From the NCBI GenBank assembly GCA_966185765.1, contig CBIFVZ010000001.1, positions 62,001-126,000 on the forward strand: DNA of 64,000 nucleotides, written 5' to 3'. This document shows, in pieces, positions 8,357 through 15,775 of the stretch. Source of the stretch: CBIFVZ01 sp966185765. Lineage in GTDB: Bacteria > Pseudomonadota > Gammaproteobacteria > Enterobacterales > Enterobacteriaceae. The translations under genes and the position numbers were made by a program. Every line of letters begins with the position of its first letter. Positions within the stretch are counted from its first letter, which is position 1. A model generated the notes under the pieces. That model searched no databases, was not told the DNA's origin, and worked only from the letters and a program-made list of their open reading frames with translations.

Positions 8357-9748
8357 ATGAGTTCAATCTCTCTTGAAGACGCACGTTTTGTCGGTAACGA
8401 TCGTCTGTTGGCTGGCATTGTTCTGGGCGTTCTCACGTTCTGGCTTTTTGCCCAGTCGATGATAAATGTCGTCCCTGCTATTGAGTCCAGTGTCGCAATC
8501 CCGGTAGAAACACTGACTATGGCAGTCAGCCTCAGTGCGCTGTTTAGCGGCTGTTTTATTGTTGCCAGTGGTGGGCTGGCGGACCGTTTTGGCCGTATGC
8601 GCCTTACCCGCATCGGTCTGGTATTAAGTGTTGTGGGCAGTCTGATGCTGGTCGTCGCACAGGGGCCGCTGCTTTTTTTACTGGGCCGGGCAGTACAGGG
8701 TTTATCTGCCGCCTGCATCATGCCTGCGACGCTGGCGCTACTCAAAGACTGGTATGACGGTAAGGCACGTCAACGCGCGGTCAGTTTTTGGGTGATTGGC
8801 TCCTGGGGGGGCAGCGGGTTGAGCTCCATTGTCGGGGGAGCCATTGCCACTGGGTTAGGATGGCGGTGGATTTTCATTGTTTCAAGTGCGGTAGCGCTGC
8901 TCTCGCTCTTCCTTTTACGTAACGCGCCGGAAAGCAGTAGCGCTACTGCGGCGCGCACAAAGCTTGACTGGGCTGGGCTGGTCACTCTTGCGGGAGCGCT
9001 GGTGTTGCTCAATCTGTTTATTTCCAAAGGGCGTGTCTGGGGCTGGTTTAGCGTTGAGTCGCTCAGCATGCTGGCGGCGGCAGTCGCTGTCTCGTTGTGC
9101 TTCTGGCGTATTGAGCGTGCCAGGCAGGGCGCACATGCATTGATTGATTTCGAACTGTTTCGCAACCGGGCCTGGAATGGCGCCACGCTTTCTAACATGC
9201 TGCTTAATGGCTGTATCGGTACAATGATGATCGCCAGTATCTACATGCAGCAGGGGCGCGCCTTCAGTTCGTTTAAGGTGGGGTTGCTGACGCTCGGCTA
9301 CCTGATTATGGTACTGGCAATGATTCGCGTGGGAGAAAAGCTGCTGCAACGCTATGGTGCGCGTATCCCTATGCTGGTCGGTCCGGCCATCACCGGGGCA
9401 GGGGTAATGATGCTGTCGTTTACTTTTCTTAGCGATACGGCCTATGTCGCCAATGTGGCGCTGTCCTACGTATTGTTCGGCCTGGGTCTGGGTTGCTACG
9501 CGACGCCGTCAACCGACACGGCGGTTACCAATGCACCAGCGGAAAAACTCGGCGTGGCTTCCGGTCTCTATAAAATGGGCAGTTCGCTCGGCGGGGCTTT
9601 CGGTATTGCCGGGTCGGCATCCCTTTTTGCACTGCTGATGCCGCTGGGTATTGAGCGCGCCGCGCAGTTTACGCTGCTGGCCAATACCGGCCTGTGCGTG
9701 TTGGCAATCGTTGTGAGCTATATCATGGTGCCGCGTACGTCATCGTAA
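8357..9748 (+). CDS. MFS transporter, DHA2 (EmrB/QacA-like) family
   Basis: 463 residues, about 12-14 predicted membrane helices along the whole length. The conserved loop 2-3 motif is present (GGLADRFGRMRLTR, about residues 73-86), as is a motif-C-like segment around WVIGSWGGSGLSSIVGG. This is the drug:H+ antiporter-2 group of inner-membrane exporters. A strong GAGGAGGG site precedes the ATG. It follows the amidohydrolase by 57 bases on the same strand and is probably co-transcribed, so it may move the substrate or product of that enzyme; the actual substrate cannot be told from sequence. Its 3' end overlaps the convergent gene by nine bases. Confidence 0.87.
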   Translation: MSSISLEDARFVGNDRLLAGIVLGVLTFWLFAQSMINVVPAIESSVAIPVETLTMAVSLSALFSGCFIVASGGLADRFGRMRLTRIGLVLSVVGSLMLVVAQGPLLFLLGRAVQGLSAACIMPATLALLKDWYDGKARQRAVSFWVIGSWGGSGLSSIVGGAIATGLGWRWIFIVSSAVALLSLFLLRNAPESSSATAARTKLDWAGLVTLAGALVLLNLFISKGRVWGWFSVESLSMLAAAVAVSLCFWRIERARQGAHALIDFELFRNRAWNGATLSNMLLNGCIGTMMIASIYMQQGRAFSSFKVGLLTLGYLIMVLAMIRVGEKLLQRYGARIPMLVGPAITGAGVMMLSFTFLSDTAYVANVALSYVLFGLGLGCYATPSTDTAVTNAPAEKLGVASGLYKMGSSLGGAFGIAGSASLFALLMPLGIERAAQFTLLANTGLCVLAIVVSYIMVPRTSS

Positions 9749-10351
9749 ATCAGGGGGGCTGGCGTAAAAACGGTAAGCCAGTAGCTGCACGCCTGTTGAC
9801 GTTACCTTTTCCGTTACGCGCAAAGCATCCATGCCCGGTGCTCGCTGCCGGGCAATGTCGTTATCCGTTGTGCAAAGGGTGATAGTGCGGTTCAGGGAGG
9901 TGCTGTCGATTTGCAAACCGGCTTCACAGCGGCCTGATTTCCCACGTGAAGGGCCGGGATGCACAAGTCGCCAGTTTGCGTCGTATTCGATGTGTTGCCC
10001 GTCACGCATCAGGATATACGCCTGCGGCGTATTCCATGCCAGCATTAAACACAGGCAGGCCGCACCGCCAAAGGCCTGTAGCATATCTTTCGTGCTGCGA
10101 TAGCGTGTGCGCCCCATAAACACCATCAGCGCCGCCAGCAGGCCGCCAATGCCTGCGGCTGTAAGGGGAATGAGCCACGCAAGCACAGGGTCAAACAGGT
10201 AAACCTGTCGGGTCAGGCGTATTAGCGTTATCACACCCGCAAACACCAGCACGATGGGGGTGAGCAGCATCAGCATCATCGCGCTGTCTCGTGTTAACAG
10301 GCGGTGATACCAGCGCAGTGCATCGTACGGATTACGTCGGGTTAATTTCAT
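9740..10351 (-). CDS. Uncharacterised inner-membrane protein overlapping pspF
   Basis: 203 residues, not recognised. Three hydrophobic stretches near residues 25-47, 58-78 and 90-108 suggest a membrane N-terminal half, followed by a soluble domain (about 110-203) with two cysteines (RCEAG and TLCTT) that is probably periplasmic. The ATG lies inside the last codons of pspF in another reading frame (20-base overlap), which makes translational coupling with pspF likely. The 3' end overlaps the MFS gene stop. I know no E. coli psp gene in this position; a role in envelope stress is only a guess from the overlap. Confidence 0.7.
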   Translation of the reverse strand: MKLTRRNPYDALRWYHRLLTRDSAMMLMLLTPIVLVFAGVITLIRLTRQVYLFDPVLAWLIPLTAAGIGGLLAALMVFMGRTRYRSTKDMLQAFGGAACLCLMLAWNTPQAYILMRDGQHIEYDANWRLVHPGPSRGKSGRCEAGLQIDSTSLNRTITLCTTDNDIARQRAPGMDALRVTEKVTSTGVQLLAYRFYASPPDLR

Positions 10352-11324
10352 GTTTTTTCAGCAGCGCACGCAACTGGTGATAGGTCAGACCTAGCAGGTC
10401 AGCAGCCTGTTTTTGATGATATTTCGCCTCACGCAGCCCTTGTTCAACCAGCGCTTTTTCCTGCTGGTTTTGCCAGCGACGTAAATCTAACGGTAGCGCG
10501 GGCAGTGAGGTCGTTTCTCCTGGAGGGCTGGTCGAGGTTATTGCCGTACCAGGACGGGCAAACGGGTCAAGAATGATGTGTGATACCGGCTCGTCACTGC
10601 TGGCATGACGGTACACCGAACGTTCCACGACGTTTTTCAGCTCGCGAATATTACCCGGCCAGCCGTAGCCAAGCAGCGTCTCACGGGCTTCCTCGCTGAA
10701 GCCTGGAAACAGCGGTAACTGGAGTTCGCGACACATCTGTATCGCAAACTGTTCAGCGAGGAGCATGATATCGCCGCGCCGCTCGCGCAGCGGCGGCAGA
10801 CGCACAACATCAAAGGCCAGTCGGTCCAGCAGGTCGGCACGAAAGGTTCCGTCCTGCGCCATCTGCGGTAAATCGGCATTGGTGGCGCACACCAGTCGCA
10901 CATTGACCTGGAGAGGCTGGCTGCCGCCCACGCGTTCAAGCTCGCCGTATTCAATCACGCGCAGCAGTTTTTCCTGCACCATCATTGGTGCGGTTGCCAG
11001 TTCGTCCAGAAACAACGTACCACCGTCGGCACGCTCAAAGCGCCCAAGATGGCGTTTATGCGCCCCGGTAAAGGCTCCGGCTTCGTGTCCGAACAGTTCT
11101 GAGTCAAGCAGGTTTTCATTAAGAGCCGAGCAGTTAAGCGAGACAAACGGTCCCTGCCAGCGCCGGGACAGGAAGTGCAGACGGTTGGCAATCAGCTCTT
11201 TACCGGTGCCGCGCTCGCCGGTTACCAGCACCGGTTTATCCAGCACGGCCAGGTGCGACACCTGTTCCAGCATTTCAAGGAAGCTGTTGTCTTCCCCCAG
11301 CAGGTTATCTTTGTAATCTGTCAT
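10332..11324 (-). CDS. pspF: PspF, sigma-54 enhancer-binding activator of the psp operon
   Basis: 330 residues. PspF is an AAA+ activator without a receiver domain; it drives sigma-54 transcription of pspA and is held inactive by PspA. Walker A GERGTGKE is at residues 36-43, the sigma-54 contact loop GAFTGA near residue 85, Walker B near GGTLFLDE, arginine-finger region LPPLRERRGD, and a C-terminal Fis-type helix-turn-helix (about 300-325, QKQAADLLGLTYHQLRALLK). The ATG at 11324 (MTDYKDNLLGE) matches E. coli (MAEYKDNLLGE), so the longer GTG start is rejected. Divergent from pspA. Confidence 0.96.
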   Translation of the reverse strand: MTDYKDNLLGEDNSFLEMLEQVSHLAVLDKPVLVTGERGTGKELIANRLHFLSRRWQGPFVSLNCSALNENLLDSELFGHEAGAFTGAHKRHLGRFERADGGTLFLDELATAPMMVQEKLLRVIEYGELERVGGSQPLQVNVRLVCATNADLPQMAQDGTFRADLLDRLAFDVVRLPPLRERRGDIMLLAEQFAIQMCRELQLPLFPGFSEEARETLLGYGWPGNIRELKNVVERSVYRHASSDEPVSHIILDPFARPGTAITSTSPPGETTSLPALPLDLRRWQNQQEKALVEQGLREAKYHQKQAADLLGLTYHQLRALLKKHEINPT

Positions 11325-11423
11325 GATGAGATTAACCACTTGTTGGTGAATTACACCACTTTATCCTGAAGGGTGGCGACTGTAAATCAGTATAAAACCT
11401 GTAAAATCAGTCAATTATAAAAC

Positions 11424-11439
11424 TGGCACGCTTATTGTA
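11424..11439 (+). promoter_or_regulatory. Sigma-54 promoter of pspABCD
   Basis: TGGCACGCTTATTGTA fits the -24/-12 consensus TGGCACR-N4-TTGCW with one change in the -12 box. It lies about 55-70 bases before pspA and opposite pspF, exactly where the psp promoter of E. coli is found. Transcription should start near 11450. Confidence 0.88.
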
Positions 11440-11494
11440 TTAATCAGTGCGTGACGGGCAGCAGCCCGCAGGATAAATGACTGAGGATTGAATT

Positions 11495-12163
11495 ATGGGT
11501 ATTTTTTCTCGTTTTGCCGACATCGTGAATGCCAACATCAACTCGCTGCTCGAAAAAGCAGAAGACCCGCAAAAACTGGTCCGCCTGATGATTCAGGAAA
11601 TGGAAGATACGCTGGTTGAAGTACGCTCCACATCGGCACGCGCGCTGGCGGAAAAAAAGCAGCTCAGCCGCCGTATTGAGCAGGCGCTGGCTCAGCAGGC
11701 AGAATGGCAGGAAAAAGCCGAACTGGCACTGCGCAAAGAGAAAGACGATCTGGCGCGTGCTGCGCTTATCGAAAAACAAAAGCTGACCGACATGGTTAAT
11801 GCGCTGGAACAGGAAGTCACCCACGTTGACGATACGCTTGAGCGCATGAAAAAAGAGATTGGTGAGCTTGAGAATAAACTCAGCGAAACCCGCGCTCGTC
11901 AGCAGGCGTTGACGCTGCGCCACCAGGCCGCGTCTTCTTCACGTGATGTGCGCCGTCAGCTCGACAGCGGTAAGCTTGATGAAGCGATGGCGCGCTTTGA
12001 ATCCTTTGAGCGCCGAATTGATCAAATGGAAGCCGAGGCCGAAAGCCACCGCTTTGGTAAGCAGACCAGCCTGGATCAACAGTTTGCTGACCTGAAAGCG
12101 GATGATGAAATCAGTGAGCAGCTGGCAGCGTTAAAAGCTAAAGTACAGCGCGGCGATCGGTAA
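11495..12163 (+). CDS. pspA: PspA, phage shock protein A (ESCRT-III-like membrane-protecting protein)
   Basis: 222 residues, as in E. coli. PspA is a peripheral inner-membrane coiled-coil protein that binds stored-curvature-stressed membranes, forms large oligomers and inhibits PspF. The N-terminal amphipathic helix (GIFSRFADIVNANINSLLEK) is followed by a long coiled coil (about residues 25-185) rich in Glu, Lys, Arg and Gln. It is expressed from the sigma-54 promoter upstream and separated from pspB by a strong hairpin. Confidence 0.97.
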   Translation: MGIFSRFADIVNANINSLLEKAEDPQKLVRLMIQEMEDTLVEVRSTSARALAEKKQLSRRIEQALAQQAEWQEKAELALRKEKDDLARAALIEKQKLTDMVNALEQEVTHVDDTLERMKKEIGELENKLSETRARQQALTLRHQAASSSRDVRRQLDSGKLDEAMARFESFERRIDQMEAEAESHRFGKQTSLDQQFADLKADDEISEQLAALKAKVQRGDR

Positions 12164-12168
12164 TATTT

Positions 12169-12191
12169 CTGCGGCGCTGTCAGCGCCGCAG
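12169..12191 (+). terminator. Strong hairpin between pspA and pspB (partial terminator or RNA stabiliser)
   Basis: CTGCGGCGCTG and CAGCGCCGCAG are perfect reverse complements, 11 bases each, separated by one T; as RNA the inner pairs would open into a small loop. A short T-containing tract (CGTTTTATCT) follows. Because pspB lies only 23 bases downstream, it may let pspA be made in excess over pspBCD, either by partial termination or by protecting the pspA mRNA 3' end. Confidence 0.6.
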
Positions 12192-12214
12192 CGTTTTATC
12201 TGTAAGGAGTACAC

Positions 12215-12442
12215 ATGAGCGCGCTTTTTCTTGCCATACCGCTGACAATTTTTATGTTGTTCGTTGCCCCAATCTGGCTCTGGCTGCATTACAGTGACCG
12301 GGCGCAGCGCGGGGCAGAGCTTAATGGTAATGAGCGTCAACGCCTGTTACAGCTTAGCGATGAGGCACAGCGGATGCGTGCGCGCATCGAAACGCTGGAG
12401 CAAATTCTTGACGCAGAACACCCTAACTGGAGGAACGACTGA
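12215..12442 (+). CDS. pspB: PspB, phage shock protein B
   Basis: 75 residues. PspB is a small inner-membrane protein; one N-terminal helix (LFLAIPLTIFMLFVAPIWLW) is followed by a cytoplasmic leucine-zipper-like coiled coil. With PspC it senses membrane stress and relieves PspA inhibition of PspF. Good AAGGAGT site; its stop overlaps the pspC ATG (ATGA). Confidence 0.95.
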   Translation: MSALFLAIPLTIFMLFVAPIWLWLHYSDRAQRGAELNGNERQRLLQLSDEAQRMRARIETLEQILDAEHPNWRND

Positions 12443-12795
12443 TGGCGATAACGTTTACCGGGCGCAAGCTGTGGCGCATTCCGCAGCGCGGTATGCTCAA
12501 GGGCGTCTGCGCGGGGCTTGCACAGTATTTTGATGTGCCGGTGAAGCTGGTGCGGTTAATTGTCATTTTGTCGATGTTTTTTGGCCTGTTTTTCTTCACC
12601 ATCGCGGCGTATATCGTGCTGACATTTGCACTGGACCCGATGCCTGAAGATGCGGTTGATAATGCCCAACCCAGCCGTACTGTACTGGACGAGGTGGATG
12701 CCGAACTGGCGGCAGGCGAGCGCCGCTTGCGCACTATGGAGCGCTACGTCACCTCTGATGCATTTACATTACGCAGCCGTTTTCGTCAGCTGTGA
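12442..12795 (+). CDS. pspC: PspC, envelope-stress sensor
   Basis: 117 residues. The PspC domain (about residues 10-70) holds the typical RRxxxRGMLKGVCAGLA-type start (here IPQRGMLKGVCAGLAQYF) and a membrane segment LIVILSMFFGLFFFTIAAYI. It is an integral inner-membrane partner of PspB that recruits PspA under stress. Overlaps pspB by one base. Confidence 0.95.
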   Translation: MAITFTGRKLWRIPQRGMLKGVCAGLAQYFDVPVKLVRLIVILSMFFGLFFFTIAAYIVLTFALDPMPEDAVDNAQPSRTVLDEVDAELAAGERRLRTMERYVTSDAFTLRSRFRQL

Positions 12796-12820
12796 TCCTG
12801 TCCGGGTTTGAGGAGAGAGA

Positions 12821-13057
12821 ATGAATACATCAACACTGCACCGTGCCGCTGTTCGGGCAAAGCCAGTTATCAAAGTGGCGGGCAAGTTCGTGTTGCTTAG
12901 CGCACTGCGCTTTGGTCCGGCGGGTGTTGCCGGTTGGGCGGTGAAGTCTGTGGCCCGTCGCCCGCTTAAAATGCTGCTGGCCGTTGCGCTGGAGCCGCTG
13001 CTCTCCCGCCTGGCTGCCCGTTTGTCCCGCCGTTTCGCTAATCATTCCCCGCGTTAA
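12821..13057 (+). CDS. pspD: PspD, phage shock protein D
   Basis: 78 residues, matching E. coli PspD in size and pattern: basic N-terminus, central hydrophobic stretch (VLLSALRFGPAGVAGWAV) and a second one (MLLAVALEPLLSRLAARL). It is a peripheral or membrane-associated protein of unclear role. AGGAGAGAGA precedes the ATG. No pspE (rhodanese) follows; ycjX comes next, unlike E. coli. Confidence 0.9.
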   Translation: MNTSTLHRAAVRAKPVIKVAGKFVLLSALRFGPAGVAGWAVKSVARRPLKMLLAVALEPLLSRLAARLSRRFANHSPR

Positions 13058-13066
13058 CTCCCGGAC

Positions 13067-13082
13067 GCCGCCGCAAGGCGGC
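13067..13082 (+). repeat. Short GC-rich hairpin after pspD
   Basis: GCCGCC, loop GCAA, GGCGGC. There is no T-run, so it is at most a weak end of the psp operon. Confidence 0.3.
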
Positions 13083-13174
13083 ATGATGGTGAGGAATCTG
13101 TGCGTCAGGTAAACTCGGTACAGGTCGTTGTGCGACTGCCTGACTGTTTACAATGCGGGTGACACAGGAGTGTT

Positions 13175-14572
13175 ATGAAGCGAATCAAAAATGAACTGCA
13201 ATCTCTGGTTAACCGGGGCATGGACCGCCATCTGCGCCTGGCTGTGACGGGACTAAGCCGCAGCGGAAAAACCGCTTTTATTACCGCGATGGTAAACCAG
13301 TTACTTAACGTCCATGCGGGCGCCCGGCTACCACTGTTAAGCGCAGTACGCGAAGAGCGACTGCTTGGGGTTAAGCGCGTACCGCAGCGCGATTTAGGTA
13401 TCCCACGTTTTACTTACGATGAAGGCCTGGCGCAGCTTTACGGCACGCCGCCTGGCTGGCCCACACCCACGCGCGGCGTAAGCGAAATGCGCCTTGCCCT
13501 GCGCTACCGTTCCGATGATTCCCTGCTGCGCCATTTCAAAGACACCTCCACGCTGTGGCTTGAAATTGTCGATTATCCCGGCGAGTGGCTGCTTGATTTA
13601 CCCATGCTGGCGCAGGATTACCTGACCTGGTCGCGCCAGATGACCGGGCTGTTGCAGGGGCAACGAGAGGAATGGTCGCGCCGCTGGGCGCAGCTGTCTG
13701 CCGACCTTGACCCGCTGGCGCCTGCCGATGAAAACCGGCTGGCAGAGATTGCTGCGGCCTGGACTGATTATCTCATTACCTGCAAAGCCGAAGGGCTGCA
13801 CTTTATTCAGCCCGGGCGATTTGTGTTGCCAGGGGATATGGCGGGCGCGCCAGCGCTACAGTTTTTTCCGTGGCCGGATGTGGCGCGCTACGGCGAGTCG
13901 AAGCTGGCGCAGGCGGATAAGGGCAGCAACGTTGGCATGCTGCGAGCGCGCTTTGATTACTATTGCGACAAAGTAGTGAAAGGGTTTTATCGCGACTATT
14001 TCCTGCGCTTTGACCGCCAGATTGTGTTGGTGGACTGCCTTCAACCGCTTAACAGCGGCCCGCAGGCGTTTAATGATATGCGCCTTGCGCTCACGCAACT
14101 GATGCAAAGCTTCCATTACGGCCAGCGCACGCTGTTTCGGCGTATGTTCTCGCCGGTTATCGATAAACTGCTGTTTGCCGCCACCAAAGCAGACCACGTT
14201 ACCGTGGATCAGCATGCCAACATGGTGTCGTTGCTTCAGCAACTGGTGCAGGATGCGTGGCAAAACGCGGCGTTTGAAGGTATCAGCATGGATTGCCTGG
14301 GGCTGGCTTCTGTACAGGCAACGCAAAGTGGCATGGTTGATGTGCAGGGGGAAAGCATTCCCGCGCTGCGTGGGCATCGTCTGAGTGACGGCGCACCGCT
14401 GACCGTTTACCCGGGCGAAGTCCCGGCGCGCCTGCCCGGCAGTGCGTTCTGGGAAAGCCAGGGCTTTCAGTTCGAGCAGTTTCGCCCGCAGAGCATGGAT
14501 GTGGACAAGCCGTTGCCGCATATTCGCCTTGATGCGGCGCTGGAGTTTTTAATTGGAGATAAGCTGCGATGA
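13175..14572 (+). CDS. ycjX: YcjX, P-loop NTPase of the DUF463 family
   Basis: 465 residues, the E. coli length. Walker A GLSRSGKT is at residues 26-33; a DxxG-like segment IVDYPGEW occurs near residue 132, giving a GTPase-like layout. The protein is heat- and envelope-stress-associated in E. coli, where it forms a pair with YcjF; the biochemical role is unsettled. CAGGAGTG precedes the ATG. It overlaps ycjF by four bases (ATGA). Confidence 0.94.
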   Translation: MKRIKNELQSLVNRGMDRHLRLAVTGLSRSGKTAFITAMVNQLLNVHAGARLPLLSAVREERLLGVKRVPQRDLGIPRFTYDEGLAQLYGTPPGWPTPTRGVSEMRLALRYRSDDSLLRHFKDTSTLWLEIVDYPGEWLLDLPMLAQDYLTWSRQMTGLLQGQREEWSRRWAQLSADLDPLAPADENRLAEIAAAWTDYLITCKAEGLHFIQPGRFVLPGDMAGAPALQFFPWPDVARYGESKLAQADKGSNVGMLRARFDYYCDKVVKGFYRDYFLRFDRQIVLVDCLQPLNSGPQAFNDMRLALTQLMQSFHYGQRTLFRRMFSPVIDKLLFAATKADHVTVDQHANMVSLLQQLVQDAWQNAAFEGISMDCLGLASVQATQSGMVDVQGESIPALRGHRLSDGAPLTVYPGEVPARLPGSAFWESQGFQFEQFRPQSMDVDKPLPHIRLDAALEFLIGDKLR

Positions 14573-15633
14573 GTGAATCGCTGAAGCCGCGTATCGATTT
14601 TGATAAACCGCTACAGACCGAGACGCGCGATCGGTTTAAATCTGCCCATGCTTTCAGCGCACCGGAGGCAGAGAAGTTTACGCCTGCATTACCTGAGGCC
14701 GAATCTGAACGGCCAGACGGCGCGACAGAGGCCGCCGTTGAAGCCGCGTTGCGCCCAAAGCGCAGCCTGTGGCGCAAGATGGTAGGACTGGGGCTGGGTA
14801 TTTTCGGCCTCAGCGTGGTCGGCCAGGGCATTCAGTGGGCGCACAATGCCTGGGTAACTCAGGACTGGGTGGCGCTCGGCGGCTGTGTTGCAGGTGGATT
14901 AATCATTGGCGCAGGTGTTGGCTCGGTAGTGGGGGAATGGCGGCGACTTTACCGGCTACGTCAGCGTGCGCACGAGCGCGATGAAGCGCGCGAATTACTC
15001 AATAGCCACAGCACCGGACGCGCACGGGCGTTTTGTGAAAAGCTTGCCGCGCAGGCCGGGCTTGATAACGGACATCCGGCGTTACAGCGCTGGCAGGCCG
15101 CCATCCATGAGACACAGAATGACCGCGAAGTGGTTGCGTTGTATGCCCATATGGTCCAGCCCGTGCTGGATGCCCAGGCGCGGCGTGAAATCAGTCGCTC
15201 GGCGGCCGAATCCACGCTGATGATTGCCGTTAGTCCACTTGCGCTGGTGGACATGGCGTTTATTGCCTGGCGTAACCTGCGCCTGGTTAACCGTATCGCG
15301 ACGCTGTACGGTATTGAGCTTGGCTATTACAGTCGCATTCGTCTGTTTCGCCTGGTATTACTCAATATCGCGTTTGCTGGCGCCAGCGAGCTGGTGCGTG
15401 AAGTCGGTATGGACTGGATGTCTCAGGACCTGGCAGCACGGCTCTCGGCGCGCGCGGCGCAAGGTATTGGTGTTGGGTTGCTCACCGCACGGTTGGGGAT
15501 AAAGGCAATGGAAGTTTGCCGTCCACTGCCGTGGTTTGACGATGATAAACCCAAACTGGGTGATTTCCGTCGCCAGCTGTTGACGCAAATGAAGGAAACA
15601 CTGCAAAAAGGCAAGGGTGGCAGCCCCGGCTGA
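14569..15633 (+). CDS. ycjF: YcjF, inner-membrane protein of the DUF697 family
   Basis: 354 residues. A charged N-terminal tail (1-65) precedes two membrane helices (about 68-90, LGLGIFGLSVVGQGIQW, and 100-122, WVALGGCVAGGLIIGAGVG), then a soluble domain and a further hydrophobic region near 215-270. Very similar in order and motifs to E. coli YcjF. Translationally coupled to ycjX, with which it is thought to act. Confidence 0.94.
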   Translation: MSESLKPRIDFDKPLQTETRDRFKSAHAFSAPEAEKFTPALPEAESERPDGATEAAVEAALRPKRSLWRKMVGLGLGIFGLSVVGQGIQWAHNAWVTQDWVALGGCVAGGLIIGAGVGSVVGEWRRLYRLRQRAHERDEARELLNSHSTGRARAFCEKLAAQAGLDNGHPALQRWQAAIHETQNDREVVALYAHMVQPVLDAQARREISRSAAESTLMIAVSPLALVDMAFIAWRNLRLVNRIATLYGIELGYYSRIRLFRLVLLNIAFAGASELVREVGMDWMSQDLAARLSARAAQGIGVGLLTARLGIKAMEVCRPLPWFDDDKPKLGDFRRQLLTQMKETLQKGKGGSPG

Positions 15634-15640
15634 CGCTGTG

Positions 15641-15666
15641 GCGTCGTGGCCGCAGGGCCACGACGC
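15641..15666 (+). terminator. Hairpin after ycjF
   Basis: GCGTCGTGGCC, loop GCAG, GGCCACGACGC: an 11-base perfect stem eight bases after the ycjF stop. Only a short T-tract follows (GTGCTTT), so it is probably an intrinsic or RNA-stabilising end of the ycjXF transcript. Confidence 0.6.
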
Positions 15667-15775
15667 GTGCTTTCAGCGCAACACTGTCAATTATTGTTGA
15701 CAGATCCTTTCTCGGTCAGCGTTATTCGGGTTATGATTCTAAGTCTCTTACATTGCTTTCCCCGTGAAGGTTCCC

